DNA from: an uncultured Lachnospiraceae bacterium | GTDB lineage: Bacteria > Bacillota > Clostridia > Lachnospirales > Lachnospiraceae | Direction of reading: 5' to 3' | DNA: 60,181 nucleotides | Assembly: GCA_910584785.1 (NCBI GenBank) | Contig: CAJUDX010000011.1 | Span: 3,137-63,317 of the forward strand | Shown: one piece after another, positions 1-8,274 of the stretch | How the letters are laid out: the number at the start of each line of letters is the position of its first letter | Numbering within the stretch: position 1 is the first letter of the stretch | The notes under the pieces: model-generated | What the model was told of the DNA's origin: nothing | What the model saw: only the letters and a program-made list of their open reading frames with translations | The model's database searches: none | Program-made: the position numbers and the translations under genes

Positions 1-330
1 TTTCTTCGAGGACAATTTACCGCGATATTGAAGCTTTAAGCGGTGCCGGAATCCCCATCTATACAGAACCGGGAAGAAACGGCGGAATTTCTTTGCTGCA
101 CGATTTTATCCTGGATCGAACCATTTTATCGGAACATGAGCGCCAGGAATTATTGGTCGCCCGGCAGAGCATCTCTGCCACCGGCTATCCCTCCGCTAAG
201 GAAATCCAAACCAAATTATCTGCGCTTTTCCATACAACATCCGAAAACTGGGTTGAAGTAGATTTTTCACGCTGGGGAAATTCTGGCTGCACAGGCAAAA
301 GAAATTTATGAAAAATATCATTGCAGATAA
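1..330 (+). pseudogene. WYL-type HTH regulator remnant (YafY-like), cut by window edge
   Basis: The open frame from base 3 to the stop at 309-311 begins inside an HTH_11-type domain (TIYRDIEAL, then GAGIPIY) and reaches VEVDFSRWG, the sequence that normally leads into the WYL ligand-binding domain. There it stops after seven more codons. One frame over, from about base 272 to the stop at 328-330, the DNA reads GEILAAQAKEIYEKYHCR, which resembles the helical C-terminus of such regulators. I infer that the WYL domain was deleted with a frame change, leaving both ends. The true N-terminus lies outside the window. These proteins are usually small transcription regulators; this copy should be inactive as a ligand sensor. 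Confidence 0.7.
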
Positions 331-430
331 ATTACAGAGAAATATCCGTGCAGATAAATCACAAAAAACTATCACTGCAGATAAACCACAGAAAATTATC
401 ATTAAAGATAAATTACATAAAAATCATCAA
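323..430. repeat. 4 x 27-bp degenerate tandem repeat
   Basis: Four consecutive 27-base units (323-349, 350-376, 377-403, 404-430) follow the pattern GCAGATAAATYACARARAA plus a variable tail. The first unit contains the last codons and TAA stop of the WYL remnant, so the array may have grown from the 3' end of that gene. There are no spacers between units, so it is not a CRISPR array. Confidence 0.8.
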
Positions 431-441
431 AAAAATAAACC

Positions 442-473
442 TTGACAGAGGATGTCAGGATATGTGTGTTATA
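442..473 (+). promoter_or_regulatory. Candidate promoter before zinc-ribbon gene
   Basis: TTGACA at 442-447 matches the sigma-A -35 consensus. TGTTAT/GTTATA at 467-473 is a weak -10, with a 19-20 base spacer that is longer than ideal. It sits directly before the broken zinc-ribbon gene. Only the -35 is convincing. Confidence 0.4.
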
Positions 474-486
474 GTGGTTCCAGTAA

Positions 487-759
487 CAACGAAAGCAACA
501 GAATCAAAAATTCTGCCAGTGCTGCGGTATGCCTATGGGAGAAACCGATGATCTGTATGGAACAGATGCTGACGGCAGCAAAAATAAGGACTACTGCAGG
601 TATTGTTTTGAACACGGCGATTTCACCTTTCAGGGTACAATGGAAGAAATGATTGAAATCTGCATCCCTCCCATGACAGCCCCTAACCCCAATATGAGTG
701 AAGCCGACGCAAGAAAAATCATGCAGGAATGGTTCCCGACCTTAAAACGCTGGAAATAA
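487..759 (+). pseudogene. Zinc-ribbon domain protein, start codon lost
   Basis: The reading frame gives KFCQCCGMPMGETDDLYG, then CRYCFEHG and a C-terminal FPTLKRW, the pattern of a short single-domain Zn-ribbon family found widely in Clostridia. The Cys pairs (CQCC and CRYC) would bind one zinc. The only ATG (529) falls after the first Cys pair and has no ribosome-binding site. Upstream the frame runs back to TAA at 484-486 without ATG, GTG or TTG. Either the start was destroyed or an unusual codon is used; I favour a damaged gene. Function of the family is unknown. Confidence 0.6.
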
Positions 760-1004
760 CACATCCGCATAAATACCCGCATTATCCACGAACACACCCG
801 CATCAGTAGCTGCATTATCTGCTCTTTCTGTCTGCACCATTGCGCAGAAAATGAAACCTTCAGCACCATACGTTAGAAAATCGTCATAATTTCTTCATGA
901 ATATTTAACTTGCTTTTTCTCCGGTCTTTATGGTATACCTTAGGGAACGCTGACGGAAATTTCCGGCGCGTACAATATGCCATAGAGAAAGGAGATGATA
1001 ACCT

Positions 1005-1475
1005 ATGGCAAAGGATTATATTACATTTACGATTGGACCTAAGAAAGACATTGCACTAATTGCTCACGATAATGAAAAACCAAAATTAATCAAATGGTGT
1101 CAGGAACATTATTCTATCTTAAAACACCACAATTTATACGGAACCGGAACCACGGCACGGATGATTACCGACCAGACCGGACTTACGGTAAAAGGCTATA
1201 ACAGCGGTCCGTTAGGCGGAGATCAGCAGATTGGCGCAAAGATTGTCGAAGGCGTGATTGACTTTGTTGTATTTTTTTCTGACCCGCTGACGGCACAGCC
1301 CCACGACCCGGATGTCAAGGCCTTAATGCGTATCGCCCAGGTTTATGATATTCCAATGGCGGTAAATAAGGCTACCGCGGACTTTATGATCACTTCCGAA
1401 TACATGGCTTCCGACTATCAGCACGATGTGATTAACTTCCGAAAAACTGTTCAGGAGAGGGCGGAAACCCTTTAA
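1005..1475 (+). CDS. mgsA: Methylglyoxal synthase
   Basis: This 156-residue protein converts dihydroxyacetone phosphate to methylglyoxal and phosphate, the bypass that relieves sugar-phosphate stress. It has the phosphate-binding segment GTGTTARMI near residue 48, the GPLGGDQQIGA loop carrying the catalytic Asp, and the DPLTAQPHDPDVKAL segment with the active-site His. Length is normal for the family. Start: ATG 1005 behind AGAAAGGAGATG with good spacing. It stands alone, with a terminator just downstream. A weak promoter-like pair (TTGCTT about 910, TATACC about 932) precedes it. The nearby glycerol and hexuronate genes feed triose-phosphate pools, but no co-regulation is visible. Confidence 0.95.
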   Translation: MAKDYITFTIGPKKDIALIAHDNEKPKLIKWCQEHYSILKHHNLYGTGTTARMITDQTGLTVKGYNSGPLGGDQQIGAKIVEGVIDFVVFFSDPLTAQPHDPDVKALMRIAQVYDIPMAVNKATADFMITSEYMASDYQHDVINFRKTVQERAETL

Positions 1476-1536
1476 TTTCTCCCTCCCCTTGACAAGGTTT
1501 TTCTGAATCCTTAAAAACCTGATTCTTTCCATGGCA

Positions 1537-1566
1537 GAGCACAATTTAACCTGTGCTCGCTTTTTT
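1537..1566 (+). terminator. Rho-independent terminator of mgsA
   Basis: Inverted arms GAGCACA (1537-1543) and TGTGCTC (1552-1558) with an eight-base loop, followed by GC and six T. It lies 60 bases after the mgsA stop. Confidence 0.85.
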
Positions 1567-1684
1567 ATCCTCGGTTTTTCTTTTCATGAGCATACTCTCA
1601 TAAGCTTCCAGACTTTTCAAATCCCATTAAAAACAGCCAAAAACCACCTGCGCACTTAATCGCATCTTTTATCATCTTATCTTT

Positions 1685-3298
1685 CTATACCCTTAAATAT
1701 TTTTTTAATGTTTCCTCTACCTTTCCGCAGCCGCTGATCTCTTCCAAAAACATCGCCTCGATTTTCTCCCCCAGGCCGACAGCATACAGGTCTGTGCCAA
1801 AGATATCTGCATTTGACAGGATTGGTTTAAGCTGTCCGTGATAAGTTTTCGGCTTTCCTGCGATAATGCCCTCCATAGCCTTCGTCAGTTCTGAAAGCAT
1901 CGGATCTGGTGAAAGGGAGAATGTATTTCCCCGATCATCCACACCCAAAAGATAGCGGAACCATCCGGCAATCGCTAACGGAATCGCTGTCAGCTTTTTT
2001 GCATCACCATAGCAGGCCGCATAAGCCTTGATGGTTTCCCCGTACCGAATCCCTACCTTTTGGGAAGTGTCTGTGGCAATTCGCTGTGGGGTATCCGGGA
2101 TAAAAGGATTCGGAATACGGACACTAATCACTTCATCCACAAAGTCCTGCGGGGACAGAATCCTTGGGTCAGTTACCACCGGCATTCCTTCCACCAGCCC
2201 AATCTGGTAAACCAGTTCTGCCAATACCGGCGAGCGCATTTCATCAGCAATCAAATCATAGCCCAAAAGGCAGCCGTATACAGCCAAAGCCGTATGAAGG
2301 GGATTTAGACAAGTACTCACCTTCATTCGTTCCACCTTCTCCACCGTGTCCCGATCCGTCATATACACACCGGCCTTTTCCAAAGGCGGCCTTCCATTAG
2401 GGAAGCGGTCTTCAATGACCAGATATTGCGGTTCCTCCGCATTCACAAAGGGCGCAATATAGGTACTTTTCCCTGTAATTACCGGCTGCATCGCTTCCAC
2501 ACCGACGGCCTCCAGTTCCCGGCACACACGTTGAGCGGGTCTTGGCGTAATCTTATCGATCATAGACCAGGGGAAGCTGACCGTTTTTTCATCCTCCAGA
2601 TAGGCCAGAAAGCCCTGAGACAGAAATTCTCTAGCTGCCCATTCCTTTGCCATCGTTAAAATCGAGTTTCTTAACTTTTCACCATTATGAGAACAGTTAT
2701 CCATCGAAACCACAGCCAGAGGAAGTGCACCTGCCTGGTAGCGGACATATAGCAGGGCGCAGATCACAGCCATCGCTGAGCCCGGATAAGACGGGCCTTT
2801 TTCGATATCCGTCTTTATCCATGGAAGGATTCTTCCATCAGCCCCGCGAAGCGCATAGCCCTTTTCTGTGATGGTAAAAGAAATCATTTGCAGCTTTGGT
2901 GAAGCGAATATCTCCTTTAACCTGGCCCAGTCCGCTGCGTCGTCAGGGCGGGCCTTTAAAGCTTCCGTCAACGATCCAATCACCTGTTTTTTTGTGCTTC
3001 CATCTGCTTTTAAGGTCACAGCCAGCACCAGATTATCATAAGGCTGACAGATTTTATCAATGACATCGACATCAAAGATTTCCGCACAGGTCAGTCCCTT
3101 TTCCATCTCCCCCGCTGCCAGTAGATGATCTGCGATTCCGCCGATAAAGATCCGGAAAATATTTCCGGCGCCAAAATGTATCCATATCGGTTCCTGTTTT
3201 GTCCTTTTGGCTACATTACCGCAGTCATAGGCAGGTAGACCGATTCCTGCCTTTTCCCATGCTGCTCTCTCTTTTATTCCGTCCCTGCTCAGTTTCAT
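1685..3298 (-). CDS. uxuB: D-mannonate oxidoreductase (fructuronate reductase)
   Basis: A mannitol-dehydrogenase-family protein that interconverts D-fructuronate and D-mannonate with NAD(H), part of glucuronate breakdown. Visible marks are the N-terminal dinucleotide-binding region IHFGAGNIFR, SMDNCSHNGEKLRNS, and the C-terminal LNPLHTALAVYGC substrate/catalytic region. The frame is open from 3331, but ATG 3298 has a purine-rich site (AAAGGGAGAAAGGG) directly upstream, so I place the start there (537 residues). It follows uxuA on the same strand after 54 bases, and the pair forms the uxu operon. uxaC and a KDG kinase/aldolase are not in the window. Confidence 0.88.
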   Translation of the reverse strand: MKLSRDGIKERAAWEKAGIGLPAYDCGNVAKRTKQEPIWIHFGAGNIFRIFIGGIADHLLAAGEMEKGLTCAEIFDVDVIDKICQPYDNLVLAVTLKADGSTKKQVIGSLTEALKARPDDAADWARLKEIFASPKLQMISFTITEKGYALRGADGRILPWIKTDIEKGPSYPGSAMAVICALLYVRYQAGALPLAVVSMDNCSHNGEKLRNSILTMAKEWAAREFLSQGFLAYLEDEKTVSFPWSMIDKITPRPAQRVCRELEAVGVEAMQPVITGKSTYIAPFVNAEEPQYLVIEDRFPNGRPPLEKAGVYMTDRDTVEKVERMKVSTCLNPLHTALAVYGCLLGYDLIADEMRSPVLAELVYQIGLVEGMPVVTDPRILSPQDFVDEVISVRIPNPFIPDTPQRIATDTSQKVGIRYGETIKAYAACYGDAKKLTAIPLAIAGWFRYLLGVDDRGNTFSLSPDPMLSELTKAMEGIIAGKPKTYHGQLKPILSNADIFGTDLYAVGLGEKIEAMFLEEISGCGKVEETLKKYLRV

Positions 3299-3352
3299 CC
3301 CTTTCTCCCTTTCCTTCTGTACATGTTTCACAGCACTTTTCTCACGTTCTCC

Positions 3353-4435
3353 TCATCTGTTTTTACTCTCACTGTCTGCCTTTTCTATCGCCTCCCATAG
3401 TCCTTCCAGATAAACAGCGCCAAGGGCTCGGTCGTATAGTCCGTAACCCGGCATCGCCTGCTCTCCCCAGATCATTCTTCCGTGATCTGGACGAATTATC
3501 CCTGCAAACCCTGTTTCATAGAGGGTCTTTACCATCTGGTACATATCCATGGAACCATCTCTGGACAGATGGGCCGCCTCCTCAAAATCCCCTGTATGAT
3601 TATAGCGCAGATTACGCACATGGGCAAAGGGAATCCTTCCGGCTGCTGACCGGATAATCTGGCAGATATCATTCTTTGGGTTTGTACCCAGGGAACCTGT
3701 ACACAGAGTAATCCCGTTATAGGGCTTATCTACTGCCTTTAACAGCCGCACGATCTGATCCTTCCCGGTAATGATTCTGGCCAGACCAAAGATCGGCCAG
3801 GCTGGATCATCAGGATGGATTCCCATATGGATATCATACTTTTCACAGACCGGTCCAATTGCTTCCAGAAAATAAACCAGATTTGCAAAAAGCTTTTCCT
3901 CGTCCACGCCCTGATAGGCTTCAAAAAGTTCCTCCAGCTTATCCAAACGCTCTGGTTCCCAGCCCGGCATGGTATATCCCTCTGCCATACGGGTTACAGA
4001 AGTGCGCAGGTGGGCAGGGTCAAGCTGATCCACCACAGCCTGGTCATAGGCCAGCACAGTAGAGCCATCTGAACGTTTTCTGACCAGATCTGTCCTGGTC
4101 CAGTCAAAAACCGGCATAAAATTATAGCAGACCATCCGGATTCCCGCTTCACCTAAGTTCTCCAGCGTCGTAATATAATTCTCAATATGTTGATCCCTTT
4201 TTTTAGTTCCTATCTTGATATCGTCCGAGACATTTACCGACTCAATTCCTTTAACCTGAAGCCCTGCTTTCTCTACTTCCGCCCTAAGCCCAAGAATCTC
4301 ATCCTTCTCCCAGACCTCTCCGGGCTGTTTTCCCATCAAAGTAGTCACAACCCCCGTAACGCCGGGGATTTGCCGGATCTGCTCCAGACCCACACTGTCA
4401 TAGCCAGGTCCATACCAACGCAATGTCATTTCCAT
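3353..4435 (-). CDS. uxuA: Mannonate dehydratase
   Basis: 360 residues; dehydrates D-mannonate to 2-keto-3-deoxy-D-gluconate in cytosolic glucuronate catabolism. The protein starts MEMTLRWYGPGYDSV, typical of UxuA, and carries the TIM-barrel segments MVCYNFMPVFDWTRT, MGIHPDDPAWP, LCTGSLG, HVRNLRYN and IIRPDHGRMIWGE, whose His, Cys and Asp residues form the divalent-metal site. Start ATG 4435 has GGAGGAAAAAAC upstream. It is the first gene after the operator-containing promoter at 4513-4541 and is followed by uxuB. Confidence 0.93.
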   Translation of the reverse strand: MEMTLRWYGPGYDSVGLEQIRQIPGVTGVVTTLMGKQPGEVWEKDEILGLRAEVEKAGLQVKGIESVNVSDDIKIGTKKRDQHIENYITTLENLGEAGIRMVCYNFMPVFDWTRTDLVRKRSDGSTVLAYDQAVVDQLDPAHLRTSVTRMAEGYTMPGWEPERLDKLEELFEAYQGVDEEKLFANLVYFLEAIGPVCEKYDIHMGIHPDDPAWPIFGLARIITGKDQIVRLLKAVDKPYNGITLCTGSLGTNPKNDICQIIRSAAGRIPFAHVRNLRYNHTGDFEEAAHLSRDGSMDMYQMVKTLYETGFAGIIRPDHGRMIWGEQAMPGYGLYDRALGAVYLEGLWEAIEKADSESKNR

Positions 4436-4512
4436 GTTTTTTCCTCCTTATCCGCCTGGTCGAAAGTTCTGCTTTATGCTTTCTGTACCGAAAAATCTGC
4501 TTCATATTCGCC

Positions 4513-4541
4513 ATTATAATACTAGTATACTAGCACTTCAA
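4513..4541 (-). promoter_or_regulatory. uxuAB promoter with palindromic operator in its spacer
   Basis: On the minus strand TTGAAG (4536-4541) and TATAAT (4513-4518) are 17 bases apart, a good sigma-A promoter. The spacer holds the perfect 12-base palindrome CTAGTATACTAG (4522-4533). A GntR/FCD dimer bound there would block RNA polymerase. The adjacent GntR gene is the obvious candidate; the pairing is inferred from position. Confidence 0.75.
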
Positions 4542-4562
4542 TTGTAAAAATAAATAAAATAG

Positions 4563-4600
4563 CAGGCAAAAATTTATGCATATAGCATAATCCTTGCCTG
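4563..4600 (-). terminator. Probable terminator after the GntR gene
   Basis: Arms CAGGCAA (4563-4569) and TTGCCTG (4594-4600) flank a loop that itself has ATGC/GCAT pairing. On the minus strand the hairpin is followed by CTATTTTATTT. It separates the upstream GntR gene from the uxu promoter. Confidence 0.55.
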
Positions 4601-4745
4601 TTCTCCATCAGCCTTCATCTATGTGACTTAGAAGCAGAGATAATGCAGACAGCACACTAGCGCGCATTTAAACATTCCTTCCCACCAGCTGCACATCCCA
4701 TAAAGTATGATGCACAGCTTGCAGAAATCAATGTTCAGGCATTCA

Positions 4746-5429
4746 CTAGACAGGTTTAAAATATGCCGGATACTCCTGACGCAAAGCTACCTCATCGGTC
4801 TTATAGCGGGACAGGTGCGTTTTCATCCGTTCCATGGCCTGCTCTTTTTTTCCCTTTTTTATTGCACCCAAAATCTCTTCATGATCTGAAACAATTTTCA
4901 AATCTTTAACTACCGCAAAGGACATCCTTCTTACCCGGTCAAAATGAATGGAAATACTGTCCATCAAATAATAAATCCGTGATTTTCCTGCTATACAAAA
5001 AAGTGTCTGATGAAACTGATTGTCCAGCATCTGAAGCTTATCCGCCAAATGGTTATCTAAATAAAACTTCTGTAAAAGTACATTTTCCTCCAGTTCAGAT
5101 AATTGTATATCCGATAGTCTTCCGCAAATCTGGCCCACAACGGCGCATTCCAGCACCTCCCGCATAAAACGGGCCTCTTCTACCCGCTCAGGGTCAATAA
5201 GGGCTACCGCACTCCCCCGCTGGGGAAAAACTTCCACCACGCCGCCCTTGGTCAGTTCAATCAACGCTTCCCGCACCGGTGTGCGCGACAACCCCATCTT
5301 TGCTGCCAGTTCTTTTTCACTTAACATACTTCCAGGGGCCAGATCCAGACTGATGATATTTTCCCGCAGGATTCGAAAAGCATAGTCCCGACCGGATTCC
5401 TTAGGGTAACGTTCAAATACATGCATCAT
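4746..5429 (-). CDS. GntR-family (FadR/FCD) regulator, probable uxu repressor
   Basis: 227 residues. The N-terminal winged helix (about residues 8-75) shows LAPGSMLSEKELAAKMGLSR and TPVREALIELTKGG, the standard GntR recognition region. The rest is an all-helical FCD ligand domain with the metal/ligand residues in NQFHQTLF and DHEEILGAI. Start ATG 5429 follows AAGGAGCAGA. It lies between a FAH-family hydrolase and uxuA, and the palindrome in the uxuA promoter is the expected size and symmetry for such a dimer. I infer it senses a hexuronate intermediate (UxuR/ExuR-like role); the ligand is not shown by the sequence. Confidence 0.82.
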   Translation of the reverse strand: MMHVFERYPKESGRDYAFRILRENIISLDLAPGSMLSEKELAAKMGLSRTPVREALIELTKGGVVEVFPQRGSAVALIDPERVEEARFMREVLECAVVGQICGRLSDIQLSELEENVLLQKFYLDNHLADKLQMLDNQFHQTLFCIAGKSRIYYLMDSISIHFDRVRRMSFAVVKDLKIVSDHEEILGAIKKGKKEQAMERMKTHLSRYKTDEVALRQEYPAYFKPV

Positions 5430-5524
5430 TCTGCTCCTTTTCTTGTTTTATCGTTTATCTTATTGTCCGGTCCGTCAGCAAGAATAAAAGCCCAAAGTAA
5501 AAGCCGAAATAAGCTCCCGGAAAC

Positions 5525-6541
5525 TCACACCACCGGATTAATCAAACGCCCAACCCCTTCTATCCTGCATTCCACACAATCCCCCGGAACCAGAAACTTA
5601 GGCGGGTCAAATCCCATCCCCACACCCGACGGCGTTCCCATGGATATTATGGTTCCTGCCTTTAAGGTCATCCCCTGCGACAGTTCGTGGATCACATGGT
5701 CAATGGTAAAGATTAAATGTTTCGTATTGCTGTCCTGCCTGCGCTCCCCATTGACAAAGGACTGAATCGAAAGCCTGGGCGGATAGGGAATACTGTCCGC
5801 GGTGACAATACACGGTCCCATTGGAAGAAAACCGTCAAGGCTTTTTCCAAAATACCACTGCTTATGCCGGTTTTGGATATTTCTGGCGCTGACATCGTTG
5901 ATAATCGTATAGCCGAACACATACTCCCTCGCCTGTTCCTTAGGCACGTTTTTTGCATCCTTCCCGATAATCACTGCCAGCTCTGCCTCATAATCCAGGC
6001 TGTCCACAATATCCTGATGGCTCTCTATCCCTTCCCACGGATTAACCGCCTGATTCACCCTCTTGGAAAAATACACGGCAAAGGGGCGCTCACCGCTGAA
6101 CTTTTCTTTTTTAAAGCGTGCGGACTCCTCAGCATGATCCATATAGTTAATGCCCAGACAGATAATATCCTGCTGCGGTCTGGCAATCGGTGCAAGCAAA
6201 ACCGCACCCTTCATCGCTTCTTTTCCTGCATTTCGGTCATCCATTTGCGCGACACCCTTACTCTGGTCAGCGATCCGCACTGTGCCCTTTCTCTGGTCAG
6301 CACTTTGCACGGCGCCCTTACTCTGGTCAGCGATCCGCACGGCACCCTCTATCTGATCGGCAGGGCAATAAACACACGCAGACAAACGCTGCATGTCTTC
6401 CCGGCTGATTTTCTTAATCAGATCTTCCATGGTTTCATACTCCATGCCAAAAGCCGTCAGCGGATAAACCCAGCTTTCCTCCTCATTTAAAATTCCCAGC
6501 CGTTCCCCGGCATTTTCCATTTGATAGCGGACAAATTTCAT
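5525..6541 (-). CDS. Fumarylacetoacetate-hydrolase-family protein with inserted 10-residue repeats
   Basis: 338 residues. The C-terminal two thirds is a FAH/2-hydroxyhepta-2,4-diene-1,7-dioate isomerase-type domain: CLGINYMDHAEES, then DYEAELAVIIGKDAKNV with the metal-binding Glu residues, GYTIINDVSARNIQ, and SMGTPSGVGMGFDPP. Such enzymes hydrolyse or decarboxylate small beta-keto or enol acids. The substrate here is unknown; hexuronate- or aromatic-acid breakdown are possibilities. Residues 61-110 are five 10-residue repeats of the ADQSKGAVQS type, between the N-terminal part and the catalytic domain; family members do not need them. Start ATG 6541 has TTTAGGAGGAAAACAT. A terminator-like hairpin lies 27 bases upstream. 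Confidence 0.8.
   Translation of the reverse strand: MKFVRYQMENAGERLGILNEEESWVYPLTAFGMEYETMEDLIKKISREDMQRLSACVYCPADQIEGAVRIADQSKGAVQSADQRKGTVRIADQSKGVAQMDDRNAGKEAMKGAVLLAPIARPQQDIICLGINYMDHAEESARFKKEKFSGERPFAVYFSKRVNQAVNPWEGIESHQDIVDSLDYEAELAVIIGKDAKNVPKEQAREYVFGYTIINDVSARNIQNRHKQWYFGKSLDGFLPMGPCIVTADSIPYPPRLSIQSFVNGERRQDSNTKHLIFTIDHVIHELSQGMTLKAGTIISMGTPSGVGMGFDPPKFLVPGDCVECRIEGVGRLINPVV
6212..6361 (-). repeat. 5 x 30-bp in-frame repeat in FAH-family gene
   Basis: Five 30-base units encode ADQIEGAVRI, ADQSKGAVQS, ADQRKGTVRI, ADQSKGVAQM and the diverged DDRNAGKEAM. The unit keeps the reading frame, so copy number could change without breaking the protein. Confidence 0.85.
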
Positions 6542-6567
6542 TATGTTTTCCTCCTAAAGTAAAAATT

Positions 6568-6602
6568 ACTCCTGGAAGCAAGCAGACAGAGATTCCAGGA
6601 GT
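6568..6602 (-). terminator. Terminator-like hairpin ending the glp operon, just before the FAH gene
   Basis: ACTCCTGGAA (6568-6577) pairs perfectly with TTCCAGGAGT (6593-6602), a 10-bp stem. On the minus strand it is followed by AATTTTTAC. It comes 29 bases after the DUF1667 stop and 27 bases before the FAH start, so it either ends the glp transcript or limits read-through into the FAH and GntR genes. Confidence 0.75.
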
Positions 6603-6630
6603 TTATCCTTGTGTAACTTTCATCCGTATT

Positions 6631-6990
6631 CTATTTTACATCACTTGTGGCAATAATAGCAACCCCTGTTTCTGCTGCATTTGCCACAATCACATCCCCG
6701 ATATGCACCGGAGCTTTTACCACGATGCCTTTTAATGCCCTTATACAGTCAAAAATTTTTTCCTTGGGCACATCGGTTTCGGTTTTCACGGAAACCATCG
6801 CATCCGTTCCGCCCTCAACCATCACCGTGCTGGTTACAATCCGGGTCGGGTTTGTCACTTCTTTTCTGGCATAGTCGTCCCCCCGCTTGCAGGTATTGCC
6901 CTCCACGCCAAGGATGCTGCCCCCTTCCATGGACACCGTTACCGGGCAGCCCAGAGGACAGCCGATGCAGATAAGTTCTCTTTTTTCCAT
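6631..6990 (-). CDS. DUF1667 cysteine-rich protein of glp operon
   Basis: 119 residues. The N-terminus has CIGCPLGC and a later CKRGDDYA, a four-Cys pattern that could hold a metal or iron-sulfur cluster. The remainder (VTNPTRIVTSTVMVEGG, and KGIVVKAPVHIGDVIVANAA) matches the DUF1667 family, which in Firmicutes and Thermotogae accompanies glycerol-3-phosphate dehydrogenase-like flavoproteins. Role is not established; a redox partner of the two upstream flavoproteins is likely from linkage. The start ATG 6990 is only three bases after the upstream gene, whose last codons supply the ribosome-binding site, so the two are translationally coupled. Confidence 0.85.
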   Translation of the reverse strand: MEKRELICIGCPLGCPVTVSMEGGSILGVEGNTCKRGDDYARKEVTNPTRIVTSTVMVEGGTDAMVSVKTETDVPKEKIFDCIRALKGIVVKAPVHIGDVIVANAAETGVAIIATSDVK

Positions 6991-6993
6991 CTT

Positions 6994-8268
6994 CTATTCC
7001 TCCTCAATTTTTACGGTTATCGTCGTCAAATCCGGATAAGACAAAAGCTTTTCCTTCTCCAGCTTTATCTCCTCCATCTCCCCCGGCGCAACCACCGGGC
7101 GTTTCCGGTGCATTACCCTCTCACCGTCAAAATATACACAGATAAAGCAGTTCCGGTAAACATTGCCCACGCGGAAACGTACAGTTAATTTATCGTCCAT
7201 CATCTCTCTGCGGATCGTCGAGGGCACTGTATAACGCACCCCGTCTGCCGGACAGATAGAAATTTCCCTGCCGGAAACGTTCTTCTTCCTTCCCTGCACA
7301 TAGGCAGTGGCATTCCTTCCTGCTGCTTTTGCTTCTTCCGATACAAAGTCCACCAGATCATGTACATGCAGCACATTTCCGCAGGCAAACACACCTTCGA
7401 TATTGGTTTCCAGGCTCTCATTGACCACAGGACCGGAAGTCACCGGGCTAATCGCAACACCTGCCCCACGCGAAAGTTCATTTTCCGGAATCAAGCCCAC
7501 CGACAGAAGCAGGGTATCACAGCAATAATCTTCCTCCGTCCCCGGAATGGGTTTTCCTTTGCTGTCCACCTGGGCAATGGTAACGCCGGTCAGCCTTTCC
7601 TTTCCCCGGATCTCCACTACAGTATGTGAAAGTTTTAACGGAATACCATAATCATCCAGGCATTGCACAATATTTCGCTTTAACCCGCCGGAATAAGGCA
7701 TAAGCTCTGCCACCACCTTAACCTTCGCGCCCTCAAGCGTCATCCGCCGTGCCATAATCAGACCAATATCTCCGGAACCTAGGATCACCACCTCACGCCC
7801 CGGCAAAAGCCCTTCCCTGTTTACCAGGCGCTGTGCCGTACCCGCAGAATAAATCCCTGCCGGGCGATACCCCGGGATATTTAAGGCACCGCGGGAACGC
7901 TCCCGGCATCCCATTGCCAGGATCACTGCCTTTGCCTGAATCTGAAACATCCCCTCCTGCCGGTTCATTGCCGTAATTACCTTGTCGCTGCCAATATCCA
8001 TCACCATGGTATTCAGCTTGCAGGCAATCCCCAGTTCTTCTGCCTGGGCAATGAATCTCGCCGCATACTCCGGTCCGGTCAGTTCTTCCTTAAAGGTATG
8101 AAGCCCGAACCCATTGTGAATACACTGGTTTAAAATCCCGCCAAGCTCCTTGTCGCGCTCAAGAATCAGCACACTGTCCGTACCGCTGCGCTTTGCCTCG
8201 GCTGCCGCAGCAAGCCCCGCCGGGCCGCCGCCAATAATCACAATATCATATTCTTTCACCTTCGGCAC
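6994..8268 (-). CDS. NAD(P)/FAD-dependent oxidoreductase, GlpB-like partner
   Basis: 424 residues. It has an N-terminal FAD-binding Rossmann motif (IIGGGPAGLAAAAEA), a second nucleotide-binding motif (VVILGSGDIGLIMARR) near residue 160, an ATG-like segment (AVILAMGCRERSRG) and the FAD-ribityl motif (GVFACGNVLHVHD). This is the pyridine-nucleotide-disulfide oxidoreductase fold without a redox-active CxxxxC pair. In this operon position it most likely passes electrons from glycerol-3-phosphate oxidation to NAD or another carrier, working with the GlpA-like protein and DUF1667. The start follows the upstream gene by six bases. Confidence 0.83.
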   Translation of the reverse strand: MPKVKEYDIVIIGGGPAGLAAAAEAKRSGTDSVLILERDKELGGILNQCIHNGFGLHTFKEELTGPEYAARFIAQAEELGIACKLNTMVMDIGSDKVITAMNRQEGMFQIQAKAVILAMGCRERSRGALNIPGYRPAGIYSAGTAQRLVNREGLLPGREVVILGSGDIGLIMARRMTLEGAKVKVVAELMPYSGGLKRNIVQCLDDYGIPLKLSHTVVEIRGKERLTGVTIAQVDSKGKPIPGTEEDYCCDTLLLSVGLIPENELSRGAGVAISPVTSGPVVNESLETNIEGVFACGNVLHVHDLVDFVSEEAKAAGRNATAYVQGRKKNVSGREISICPADGVRYTVPSTIRREMMDDKLTVRFRVGNVYRNCFICVYFDGERVMHRKRPVVAPGEMEEIKLEKEKLLSYPDLTTITVKIEEE

Positions 8269-8274
8269 CCCTTT

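Noticed and set aside
323..430. CRISPR array
   Set aside because: 27-base units are contiguous and diverged, with no spacers of constant length and no cas genes in the window. The same applies to the 15-bp array at 15580.
5717..6490. 257-residue plus-strand frame with repeated segments
   Set aside because: Antisense shadow of the FAH-family gene. The repeats are the complement of its 30-bp array.
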